This document shows, in pieces, positions 1 to 9,629 of a DNA stretch of 64,000 nt. The stretch is taken from positions 66,853,997-66,917,996 of the forward strand of contig CM035435.1 in the NCBI GenBank assembly GCA_020310875.1. Direction: 5' to 3'. The notes beneath the pieces are model-generated. The model worked only from the letters and a program-made list of their open reading frames with translations. It had not been told where the DNA came from and made no database searches. The position numbers and the translations under genes are program-made. Position 1 is the first letter of the stretch. Each line of letters begins with the position of its first letter. The DNA is from Ceratopteris richardii (taxonomy: Eukaryota > Streptophyta > Polypodiopsida > Polypodiales > Pteridaceae).

Positions 1-1694
1 TGTGGAAGTGGTGATGTGAGTGTAATAACCTGTGATGGTGTTGTGAGAACAGTGGTAGTGGGTGACCCAGCGGATGGTGAGATGTCCATGGGATCGGACA
101 TGAGAGAGTGTGATTCGTGAAATGTGAATACCGGGATGGTGGGTGGTGTGATAGTGGTGGCTGTGAATGTGGGGAAGTGAATTTGGGGAAGGGACTTTTT
201 CTTATGTTCATCAACCTGTTGAAGAATGTTTACAAGTTGGGTCCAGAAGGAGGGTTGGGTGATTAGTGTGGTGCCCGAGGCAGTTACAAGGGATGGGGTA
301 GGTAGAGTTTGGGAGGGAGGAAATGGAGGGTTGGAGGGTAAAGATATGGAAAGAGTCTGACTAGTGACAGATGGTTGTCCAAAGGCATGGGGGAAGGAAG
401 GGTGACCTAATTGGGGTTCAAAAATCTGAGTGACAGAGATGGATGAGGGTGAAGGAAGGAAAGTGGACACGGGGGTGTGTACAATGGTCTCACTATAGGA
501 GGAGAATGGATGTGTAGAAAGACACGTGGAGAGAGGCTCTGAGGGTGGGATAGGAGAAGATGGGGGGGATGGTGCATGCGTAATGTCCTCCGGTTCATCA
601 TTGGGCCTAGGGCTAATCATGTGAACATCTTCTGATGTGGACGTAGCTAACGCGGTAGATACTTCCATCTGAATCATCTTTCCTTGTCGCGGCCGTGTAT
701 CAATTCTTCTTTGATCATAAGCAGGGTTCTCTTGATAGACCAAGGTTCTCATTGCTTCACTGATGCCACAGGTGTCCGCCAAAAGATTTAGCGATTCTAC
801 AAACTGGGGGTCGATATGCTCTGAGTGTAACATCTGGTTTACTAGGGCCCTATTTGCTTCTTCTGACATTTTATGGCATCGTTGTACCTGCTTGATTGTT
901 TGGTATAGTCGTTTGAGCTGTGCCGTATATGCAGGGGCTTCGTCTTCACTCTCTTCCGGGTTATCTCTTGGTGCCTTCTCCTGAGCTTGTGTGCTTAGTC
1001 TTTGAGGAAGTTGTGCCACTCCTATCTCCTGTACACTGCTTGTCTCGCCTCGTGCATGTTCTCTTTGGGTTGATGCCCCCGGATCGACATTGTCAGGGCA
1101 ACCTTCACTGTCTGATAGATGAGCCGTCTGCAGAAATGTTTCAAAATCAAAATTTGGGTCCTCGGTGAAGGTGGCCATCGCTGCAAATTCTGCATCGGTA
1201 GGTAGCGGAGGGGCAGAAGGAGTGGGCTGTACCACCTCTCTTGGTTGAGACTCCTGGAGATGGATTGTGATAGGTGCCACCTGGGCTTCCTCTCTAGTGG
1301 AGACTTCGGCGGTGGTTACTGGAGGGATCAGGACCTATGAAAGGGATCCACGCATTCTTTTTGCAGGCTGACTCCCTGACTTTCGCCCTTTGAACAGCTC
1401 CAGGTGTGCATATTTTAGGGCTCGAGCAACTGGCACATCATATGCCAGACATCTGTAGATGATTCTCGTCAACGCACAACACCCATGTAAAGTGGGCTTC
1501 CTCACCCCCCGCTTGCCTGCCTCATACACCTGATCTAAGATCCATACCGGCATCTTGATGGGCAAGCTTCCGGTCTCTGCTACAACCCGTACCATATCTT
1601 CTTGTGAGGCTGAGTGAAACGGTCCTGAGCGGGAAATGCGAAGTGCTGGAGGCACATCCGCAGAGGTATGGCGATGTTGGGGGTGAGGGCGCAC
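1..1694 (-). pseudogene. Extra ORF of the Ty3 element, C-terminal part, open at the window edge
   Basis: The minus-strand frame that enters from the frameshift near 1600 reads through 1694-1338, meets one TAG (1337-1335), then stays open for 444 codons to base 1. I checked every codon of that last stretch and found no further stop. The first part includes residues reading LHGCCALTRIIYRCL. This loosely recalls the putative plant transposon protein domain of Athila/Tat extra ORFs, a weak similarity. The part beyond the TAG is acidic, then Pro/Ser/Thr-rich, with a short predicted helix around 900. The TAG most simply derives from CAG. Function unknown; it could be a structural or envelope-like accessory protein. 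Confidence 0.6.
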
Positions 1695-2302
1695 ATTTCT
1701 TTGAGCTTCTTGACTCTATTGCTTTTCATTGATTCTGGTATCAAAGGGTCGCGATCTGAAGGCACATGAGTTCCATACATTTGAAGGGCTTCCCTGATTA
1801 ACGTTACATTTAATTCAAACTTCCTCATCTCCTCCAGATTGGATAAGGAGGGCACCCAGAATGTGCCTGAATGATCTTTATCCCCGGTAGGTTTCAACGT
1901 AGCAATCAAGTAGTAGCACCTGAGGAAGTCAGGTTTAGGTAGAGCTGCACTGAAGTAAGCTTGTAGTCCTGCCTTTTGCCAGATATCTTGAAGTGGAGCT
2001 GCATTCTGTAAGGTCTCAAATTCTCTTGAAAAGAATTGGAAGGTCCACCAAACCCCTCCACACTCCATCTTGGACTCCCATATGTGATCTGCGTCTCCCA
2101 AATCCCCTGGCATTTCATTGAACCAATGGGAGTGCCCTTTTATTCTTTCGGTTAGTCCACTGGGTGGATCTGGAATAGGAATCCTTCGCACATTCAAGAA
2201 TTCTTCAGGCCTAGCTGTTGGTGGAGCTTCCACTGGCATGGCATCCCAATTGATAGGAGCACCAGATCCTGCCTGAGAGCTTGTGCCTGCCGCTGTTGCC
2301 AT
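1580..2302 (-). CDS. Extra ORF of the Ty3 element, N-terminal part
   Basis: This 240-codon frame starts with an ATG at 2302, 230 bp downstream of the integrase-PR2 stop. The protein opens with a Ser/Gly/Pro-rich segment and then becomes rich in Trp and Phe (for example GGVWWTFQFFSREFE). It ends in a frame that looks shifted: useful coding continues in another frame from about 1620, entering residues such as MVRVVAETGSLPIKMPVW. With that shift and the TAG at 1335 ignored, the ORF would exceed 760 residues and leave the window. Extra ORFs 3' of pol are known in Athila, Tat and Ogre-like Ty3 elements. I do not recognise a catalytic motif, so no function is assigned. Confidence 0.6.
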   Translation of the reverse strand: MATAAGTSSQAGSGAPINWDAMPVEAPPTARPEEFLNVRRIPIPDPPSGLTERIKGHSHWFNEMPGDLGDADHIWESKMECGGVWWTFQFFSREFETLQNAAPLQDIWQKAGLQAYFSAALPKPDFLRCYYLIATLKPTGDKDHSGTFWVPSLSNLEEMRKFELNVTLIREALQMYGTHVPSDRDPLIPESMKSNRVKKLKEMCALTPNIAIPLRMCLQHFAFPAQDRFTQPHKKIWYGL

Positions 2303-2531
2303 GAGAGTAGGTTGCTTATCTGCTGGAAGACGAAAGGCACATTAGTGTTGCATAGGAAACAAGATGTAATGGTGTTCCCTTCACAATACTAACATGACAA
2401 TTCCGGAGGTCAGTGGTTAGTGGTGAGGTGTTTATGATATGTGTGTGTGGTGATTAGAGGTCATTGTCGTCCTAGATGCATACTTTGGTGATGCAATGGG
2501 CTCGGAATGCTTTGTGTTAGTGTGGACGGAT

Positions 2532-5500
2532 TTACAGATTAGGGTCAGGGGGTTTAGTACACAGTTTAATTCTCCACACTTTGATAGGTAAGTAGTAGCT
2601 CTTAGAGCTAAGGACACGTGAAGATTTCGGTATGAGAGTGTGATGTATTTGGGACCTTGTGGGCACCCATTTCCAGACATTCCTGGGGTTGAAGGGAGTG
2701 GGGGCAGTGAGAGGTGTAGGTATCTTGTCACATTCTGAGTTGTTGGCCAAGAGTGCTTGTGAAAGTTGCTTCATCCTAGTGCCTGAAGGTGAAGTAATTT
2801 GGGCTTGTAAGCTAGCCTTGGGCACCCATATCTGTCTAGCATTAGGGGTGGCCTGCATTGACCGCTTAGGAACCCAAATAGAAATGGTGTGCCTAGGGGT
2901 TATCCTAGGGGACTTCTTAGCTTTGTTCCTTGATGGTGAGGCTCGTTTCTTGTCTCCTTGAGAATCTGCTATTGGAGCTGTGGGTCTCCCATCCTTGCGT
3001 ATCCAGATCTGCTTCATGCCACGAGATGCTCCATGTTGCGCGGGTTGGCGCTCCTCCCTCTTGCTCAGCGGTCTCCTTCGTATAGAGTGATGTTCGGTCC
3101 GTTCGTTTAGAATCTTCTTTGGATCAATTAGGAGCTCCTTCTTGGCTCCTGAACCTTCAGTAAGATTGACATTCCTCTGCACCATAGAAGTTTGGACAAG
3201 CACAACGTGGTTATCTTCGTGTGGATTCCTGGAGGGACCAGGAGTTGGTGCCTGTTCTATTGGTTTGAGTGCTTGATTTTCTAATTCAATCGTGAGACGA
3301 CTTTGGCCTACCCAAGCCTGAAGAAGTCCACTTCTTAGGTTCAGGTTGACTGCGTGATCATAGATCCAGTCTTGGCCCAAGATAAGCGGTTCGGTCAGAT
3401 CCTCGTCTTCACACACTAGCACTTTTACTGGCATGAGGACCTCTTGTATGTAGAGGGGAAGATCCACCTCTCCCATGCAGGGGGTTTCAACACCTCCTAA
3501 TCCTATCAGATAGGCTTCTATGGGTTTTACCTCCAATTGCAGCTGCTGGCAATAAGAAAGCCGAACTGCACTTGTGGCTGCTCCTGAATCAATTAAAGCC
3601 CTCACACTTGTTGTGCTGTCTCTTTGTCCTATTTCTAGGGTCACAAAAGGTCGTCGGTCCACTATCTTATGGATACGTTCACCTGAAGCCTCACACATGG
3701 CCATGTGATAGCCTGGAGACTCTTCAGTGTTAGTCATAGGCTGGTCCCTTCCTTGTCTTCTCAACTTCATTCGTTTGATACGCTCTAAGGCCTCTGCCTG
3801 TGCTTCTTCTCGAATTCGTTTTTCCTCCTCTTTACGTTGCTTAGCAATATTGAGTCGGCTTAGCATCTCCTCCGTGAGGGGTTCCTGATACAGCTTGACT
3901 CTGCATCCGCTAATATAGTTTGGGAGGACCTCCCCCTCTAAAGTGGCTAGTTGTACTGCTCCACTCGTGGAGATCCTATTAATGATCATAGGTCCGTAGC
4001 CTCTCTTTTCTAGCTTTCTTGCGTGTTGTTTCAATGTGTAGACTAACACTAGATCTCCTGCCTTCAAGCCCTTATCCTTCACATGGGCATCAAAGTATGC
4101 CTTTTGCCGTTTCTTTGCAGCATAGATACCTGCTGCTGCTCGTAGCCTCGTCTCACCTAAACGCTCTAGATCTAAGATCCTAGAGGACAACTCATGTCCA
4201 TTCCACTCATGCTCTTGTGCTACTCTTAAAGCTGGGATTAGGAAATCTAGTGGTAACACTGCATTCTGTCCGAAGACCATCTGAAATGGGGTGGCATTGA
4301 GTACCATTTTGTAGGCAACTCGGTATGCCCAAACAGCATGGTGAAGTTGTTTGTCCCAATCAGAGCGTTTATTATTGACCAGTTTCGTCAATACGTTACA
4401 CAGGATCTTATTCGTGCTCTCGGCTTGTCCGTTAGCTTGTGGGTGATAGGGTGCAGACTTTTTATGTACCACCATGAATTCTTGAAGGAGATTTTCAATG
4501 ACCTCATTCAAGAAGTGTGTACCTCTATCACTAACTAACTCTATTGGTAACCCATATCTAGTGAACACATTTTCGAATAAGAACTTAGCCGTTGTTTGAG
4601 CATCATTCTTTGTCGTGGCCTTTACTTCCACCCACTTCGTAAGGTAATCTGTGGCTACAATAATGTATTCTGCATGGGAGTTCCTAGCTGGGGGGTTGAT
4701 GGGACCGACAAAGTCTATACCCCACTTTGAAAACGCACGTCCTCCCATCATTGGTCTTAATGGCATTTCATCTTTTCTTATCGGATATTGGGTACGTTGG
4801 CATGTGTCGCAACTCTTCACATAAGTATGTGCATCCATATGAAGAGTGGGCCACCACAGTCCTGAGAATAGAATAGTCTTAATCACTCTGTCAAGCCCAA
4901 AGTGTCCACCTGCAGCACCGCTGTGTGCCGTTTCTAAGACTTTCAAGTAGTCTGATTCATGTACGCACAGTCTTAGGTAACCATCCTTGCCTCTTCGATA
5001 CAGGTTGTCTCCTACTAAAGCATAGTCTTGAGCCTCTTGCTCCATGCTCCGTTTTCTTGCAAGACTAGCCTGATTGGGTAATGTTCCTGTTCTCATGAAC
5101 TCGACCAATGGAGCACTCCAATCTGGGATTAATGACATGTGATAAAGAGTTGCATGCTCCACTGGGGGTCTCTCCTGGCACCCTGGACAGCTCTGGATCC
5201 ACTCTTGTATTTCTTTGTCCATGCTAGGCCAATACACTCCTAGGCATTTTAGATTCTGCAAGGTTCGTTGTCTAGAGTAGTGATTCCCTAGCAGTCCCTC
5301 ATGGGCTTGTTGCAACCAACTAGCATGTTCATCATCCTCGACACAACAAGCTAATACGCCCTCGTTATCTTGCTTGTACATACTTCCGGCTAATATTTGA
5401 TACTTTAGCGATTTTACAATTTCCTCTTTGCTTGTCTTAACATTTTTATTTGCAGGCCCGAAGGTTAGGACTGGTACCAACTTATTTGCCCATTTAGGAA

Positions 5501-6035
5501 CAACTTCTAAATTGAACAGATAAGCATCCGGCAATTCATCAGACACTCCTTGCGGTGGCTCTCCTGAAGTGATGCGAGAAAGATGGTCTGCCCTAAGATG
5601 GGTTCTACCTTTCCTGACAACAACTTCAAAGTCGTATTCCATTAGTAAGAGGAACCATCTTACTAAGCGGCCTGTATTGCAAGGTTTATTGACCAAATAT
5701 AGTAAAGCTTGATGATCAGTGAAAAACTTGAACTTATTGGCCAATAGATAGTGTCTAAACTTCTTCACAGCATATACCATACCTAGGCCTTCTCTTTCCG
5801 TTGTGGTGTAATTTCGTTCCGCTGCATTCAATTGCCTACTAGCATATGCTATCGGCAAATCTAGGTTTCCCTCACCTGTGGGTTGTGCTAGTACACATCC
5901 TATTGCATGATTGGAGGCATCTACATGGACATGGAAGGGTTTGTTCCAATCTGGTGTAGTCAATATTGGTGCTGTGCACAAACGTCTCTTCAGCTCGTTG
6001 AAGGAAGTCTCGCATTCCTCACTCCACTCAAAATT
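2532..6035 (-). pseudogene. pol: Ty3 pol, second half: RNase H, two zinc modules, integrase, second retropepsin-like domain
   Basis: Residues are counted from the TTG at 5981. RNase H spans about 10-135 (DASNHAIGCVLAQ, TDHQALLYLV). Two H2C2 zinc modules follow: H227, H234, C265, C268 and H353, H360, C391, C394. The integrase core has D423 (GIDFVGP), D485 (VSDRGTHF) and E521 (NGQAES), a canonical D-D35-E spacing. A GPY/F-like segment (YGPMIINRI) lies near 660, then a charged helix at 710-745. A second aspartic-protease-like domain follows, with active site DSGA at 798-801 and ILGQDW at 867-872. The basic tail repeats IWVPK-like motifs. There is no chromodomain. The frame joins RT at about 6035, where AAACCTCAATTTTGAG looks like a 2-bp loss of CT that separates it from the upstream ORF. 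RNase H and integrase act in reverse transcription and chromosomal insertion. Confidence 0.85.
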
Positions 6036-9000
6036 GAGGTTTAGCTATGATGGCATACATATGGATAAACCTACGGTAATACCCACAATGGCCCATAAAG
6101 GCTTGTACCTCTTTCACATTCCTTGGTCTGGCCAATTCTGCTATTGCTCTTACCTTGTCCTCATCTGTTGATATTCCATTCTTAGAAACAATGTGACCTA
6201 AGATCTTACCTTGGCGTACCATAAACACACACTTCTCTGGATTCAGACACACTCGATAATCTCTACATTTGTTGAAGATTTGCCTGAGCTCAGGGATGTG
6301 GCCACTTCTCTCTTGGGAATGAGCGCACAAATCATCCACATATACTTCTAAGCTCTTTCGCAAGAACTCTTTGAAGACATGACACATGAGTCTTTGGAAT
6401 GTGGCAGGTGCATTGGTGAGCCCAAATGGCATCACACGAAATGCAAAGATTCCCCATTCTGTGGCAAAGGCCGTTTTGTGTTGATCTTTGGGGGCAATGG
6501 ATACTTGGTTGTAACCTGAAAATCCATCAAGGAAGCTGTAAACTTCCTTGCCTGCAACACGCTCCAATAGATGTTCAGTGATTGGAAGAGGATAACTATC
6601 TCGGATCGTAGCGGCATTGACTTTTTTAAGGTTAATGCACACTCGCAATTTCCCATTCTTCTTGGGCACCACTACAATGGGGGACACCCATTCAGTGTGC
6701 TCAATCTCATAGATGAATCCAGCTTCAATCAGCCTGTCAATTTCCTCTTTTATTTTGGCCGCATAATTGTCATTATATGTGTAGGGTTTTTGTTTGGTGG
6801 GCTTAGCATCAGCAGTCATCGGAATTGTATGAGAGCAAATCTCTGGATCTACTCCTTTCAAGTCTCTATAATGCCATGCGAACACATCCCTATATTCCCT
6901 TAATAGAGCTACAAGCTCAGCTTCTTCTTCTGCACTTAGGTCGTCTCCTATGTACGTACATCGCTCTTCGTTCCCTTCAATGGTCACTACAATTTTTTTG
7001 GCCTTTTCTTTATTGTCATATGCTTCTCCTATAATGGCCTCTCTCTTAGGCATTCGTACCAAAATTTTCCGGTCTTCCACTTCATATTTCTTGAAATTTT
7101 CTGGTACTTCAAACAATGATTCTTCCTCTTCTTGTCTTACTGCTTTCCTTTTCTTTTTCTTTTGACTTCCTTCACTTCCTTTCTTTGAATTTATCGTTTT
7201 AATACTCGCAAGGGGTTCTTCTTCTTTTTGGGTTAACACTCCTATGTTTTCTAAGTAGTGTTCCTCTGAGTCAAAGTAAGTATCCATCACAATGGATTCT
7301 AGATCATCGTCACTCTCTTCTTCTTCTATGGACTCACTAGGATCACACTCTTCCAACAAAGGCTGACACATGAACACTGAAATATCATAACCCTCCTCAT
7401 CACAATGGGGTGTCCATTGTTCCTCATTGACTGCAATGTCCATGGTAGCTAAGATTTCTGCCCAACCATGAGGCTCAAATTCCTCATCTGGAAATATCAT
7501 TGGTGTATAGGCTGGGTCTTTTATTGGTCTATCTCCTGGGGAAGTTCCTTCTTCTCTCGCTTTTAGGCGCTTTTCCTCTTCCTCTGCGACCTTGCACATC
7601 CACAAGTGAGTATCTTCATGCAACCAGGATGGTTCAGGTGAACTTCCAGAATGCACGGAGATAGAGTCTTCTTTCGCTTTGTGGATAGGATTCCACTGTA
7701 GGGGTGGTACATCTCTGAAGGTGTGATCCTTCAGATTGACCTTGGTGGTGACCCCTAAGTGCTGTAAGTACAAGGAGTTGGTTCCCCAATCTTGTACTAT
7801 TTGTAATTGTCGTAGGAAGGGTCTTCCTAGGATCATCTCGTAAACATTATTCTTCTCAAAGTCACATATGGCAAACGTATGTTCAAATTCTACACCACAA
7901 GTGGTTAGAGTTATCCCTTCAAGCAATCCGAGAGGTCTTTCAAAATGACCATCTGCCATTTGAAGTTTCATTCTCGTTGGTCTTAAGGTGGGTTTGCCCC
8001 ATCGCTTCCATAAGGAGGTAGTCGCAATAGCAACACCAGCACCCGAATCCACAATTGCTTTGGTTGTGTAACCTTGATAGGTGATCGGAAGATAAGTGTT
8101 ACCTTCTTCACCTTCGCTCATGTCTCCTATCTTATCGAGAGGTACCTCGGGTACTTTTTGTTTAGAGCCTATTTTTGGTGCATTGGCTTCAAGTTCTGGA
8201 ACCTGATCCTTCACATGATTCCAGAGCTCCGGTTTTGCCTTGAGGAGTTCCTCTACAGTGAGGTGACATTGAACCTTAGTGTTCTTCACAACATCAGTGT
8301 TCCTGGGAATCACTGAGTCTTCATTTCTCACCAATATAGTGGGAGCTCGGATCTGGAGAGATTCAGCTTCCCATGGGCCTGTGAAATGAGGCAACTCTTG
8401 TACCGAATTAGATTCAAAATCTAATCTCTCATCCTCTTGTTGCTCTGTTTGATCTCCATAGATAGACGGAATGTCTTGGGGAAATTGATCATGAAGATCA
8501 TCAATCTCAGGAATAGGAGGGGAATCACCCTTCTCCTTGGCCCATTTCTCTTCTTGTATTTCCCGCAAGAACTCTGGAGAGTACCGTTGTATTGAAGGAG
8601 GTATTCCAGCATCCGTAGAATGAGGAACATAAGCTCCCATTTGTGGTAAGCTTCCTCTTTCAACAACTGGTTGAGCCTGTGGAGGTAAAGAAACTTGTGA
8701 TTTGTTTACCAACTGCTCTAATCTTTCTAGCAAGCCTTGGAAATGCAAATCCGGCTTGACAGAGTTTGTCTGATTGAACTTTTGACTAGTCTCAAGTATA
8801 GCTTGAGCTTGTTCTACCATTTTCATGCACATTTTCATCCGTTCAATCTCTAAGTCTGCTCTAGGGTAACTCTTGTCTAGGTTTGCAGCTGTTGGCCCTT
8901 CTTGAAGTCGAGCCTGGTAGGCTTTGAACATCATGTCCAAGCCTTCAGGAGTGGGGTCAGCTAATACTGATCCTACTCGGGGTGGTGGGTGGGTTACGAG

Positions 9001-9471
9001 GGGTGTGTTAGAGGGTGAAGAACTGGAGGGTGATGGGGATGGTAGTGGTGATAGTGTGTGGGAGTGCGGTTGAGATGTGATTTCTGTGATTTTTGCCTTG
9101 GTTTCTCTCACGCTTTCTTCAAGTTCATTTATCTTTTTTGCCCATTGTCTCTTCATTCTTTCACGACTATCCTTCCAGGCGCTAGTCCTCTTTTTGGGTA
9201 TGCTCTCTGTTTCACTCACCTCGGGGCTCTTTTCCTGAACAACATCTTGGTGTCGTTGAAGTGCCTGGGCTCTTGTGATCACCTGCACAGGTGCAGTGGA
9301 AGTCACACTCCCTGTGGAGTCTACAACTAACCCAACAACATTGATAGGAGTGATTTTAGGCATGTTATTAGGGTTCTTTGGGCAATCTCGTAGGAGATGT
9401 TCTTTCCCGCAGTCTTGACAGAAGCCCTGATGGTTATTGGTTGAGGCTGTGTAGGGGCAGGCAGTGGACAA
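6028..9471 (-). CDS. pol: Ty3 pol, first half: zinc knuckle, retropepsin, reverse transcriptase
   Basis: This 1147-codon frame begins within zinc-knuckle sequence (CQDCGKEHLLRDC, residues 18-30), so its apparent TTG start is probably not the true N-terminus. A helical, charged region follows (95-135, 200-260). The aspartic protease has VDSGAGVA with the catalytic Asp at 475 and MILGRPFL near 546. A long acidic linker precedes reverse transcriptase at about 850-1147, with motifs RVCINLKK, FLDGFSGYNQV, MPFGLTNAPATFQR and the catalytic YVDD at 1044-1047. It stops at a frameshift just before RNase H. The RT copies element RNA inside the cytoplasmic particle. The RT core carries the expected aspartates, so the domain looks chemically intact. 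Confidence 0.9.
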   Translation of the reverse strand: MSTACPYTASTNNHQGFCQDCGKEHLLRDCPKNPNNMPKITPINVVGLVVDSTGSVTSTAPVQVITRAQALQRHQDVVQEKSPEVSETESIPKKRTSAWKDSRERMKRQWAKKINELEESVRETKAKITEITSQPHSHTLSPLPSPSPSSSSPSNTPLVTHPPPRVGSVLADPTPEGLDMMFKAYQARLQEGPTAANLDKSYPRADLEIERMKMCMKMVEQAQAILETSQKFNQTNSVKPDLHFQGLLERLEQLVNKSQVSLPPQAQPVVERGSLPQMGAYVPHSTDAGIPPSIQRYSPEFLREIQEEKWAKEKGDSPPIPEIDDLHDQFPQDIPSIYGDQTEQQEDERLDFESNSVQELPHFTGPWEAESLQIRAPTILVRNEDSVIPRNTDVVKNTKVQCHLTVEELLKAKPELWNHVKDQVPELEANAPKIGSKQKVPEVPLDKIGDMSEGEEGNTYLPITYQGYTTKAIVDSGAGVAIATTSLWKRWGKPTLRPTRMKLQMADGHFERPLGLLEGITLTTCGVEFEHTFAICDFEKNNVYEMILGRPFLRQLQIVQDWGTNSLYLQHLGVTTKVNLKDHTFRDVPPLQWNPIHKAKEDSISVHSGSSPEPSWLHEDTHLWMCKVAEEEEKRLKAREEGTSPGDRPIKDPAYTPMIFPDEEFEPHGWAEILATMDIAVNEEQWTPHCDEEGYDISVFMCQPLLEECDPSESIEEEESDDDLESIVMDTYFDSEEHYLENIGVLTQKEEEPLASIKTINSKKGSEGSQKKKKRKAVRQEEEESLFEVPENFKKYEVEDRKILVRMPKREAIIGEAYDNKEKAKKIVVTIEGNEERCTYIGDDLSAEEEAELVALLREYRDVFAWHYRDLKGVDPEICSHTIPMTADAKPTKQKPYTYNDNYAAKIKEEIDRLIEAGFIYEIEHTEWVSPIVVVPKKNGKLRVCINLKKVNAATIRDSYPLPITEHLLERVAGKEVYSFLDGFSGYNQVSIAPKDQHKTAFATEWGIFAFRVMPFGLTNAPATFQRLMCHVFKEFLRKSLEVYVDDLCAHSQERSGHIPELRQIFNKCRDYRVCLNPEKCVFMVRQGKILGHIVSKNGISTDEDKVRAIAELARPRNVKEVQAFMGHCGYYRRFIHMYAIIAKPQF

Positions 9472-9629
9472 TCACGGATAAGGTGATCTCCCTGACATCT
9501 GAAGCATGGCCCCCTAGGAAATGGAGGTCGTACCTGCCTAGGTTGAGGTCTAGAGTTGGGGTTTGTGTACATAACATTAGAATACTCCGGTTCCCCGCTA
9601 CTTTCACTTGGGTCCTCATAATAGTATGA
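9432..9629 (-). pseudogene. Ty3 gag-pol linker with an additional zinc knuckle
   Basis: After the TAG at 9632-9630 the gag frame stays open and encodes a second classical CCHC knuckle (CFRCQGDHLIRDC) before a frameshift near 9450-9470 passes coding to the pol frame. So gag-pol was once one longer reading frame with several knuckles: CYNCGGEHMASVC in gag, a degenerate one just after it, this one, and CQDCGKEHLLRDC in pol. A TAG exactly at a gag-pol boundary could be a programmed readthrough site. A decayed CAG is equally possible, and the nearby frameshift favours decay. Confidence 0.55.

Noticed and set aside
763..1168. Plus-strand ORFs of 73 and 82 codons
   Set aside because: They are antisense shadows of the open minus-strand extra ORF.
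9378..9629. Plus-strand ORF antisense to the zinc-knuckle linker
   Set aside because: A shadow of gag-pol coding on the opposite strand.
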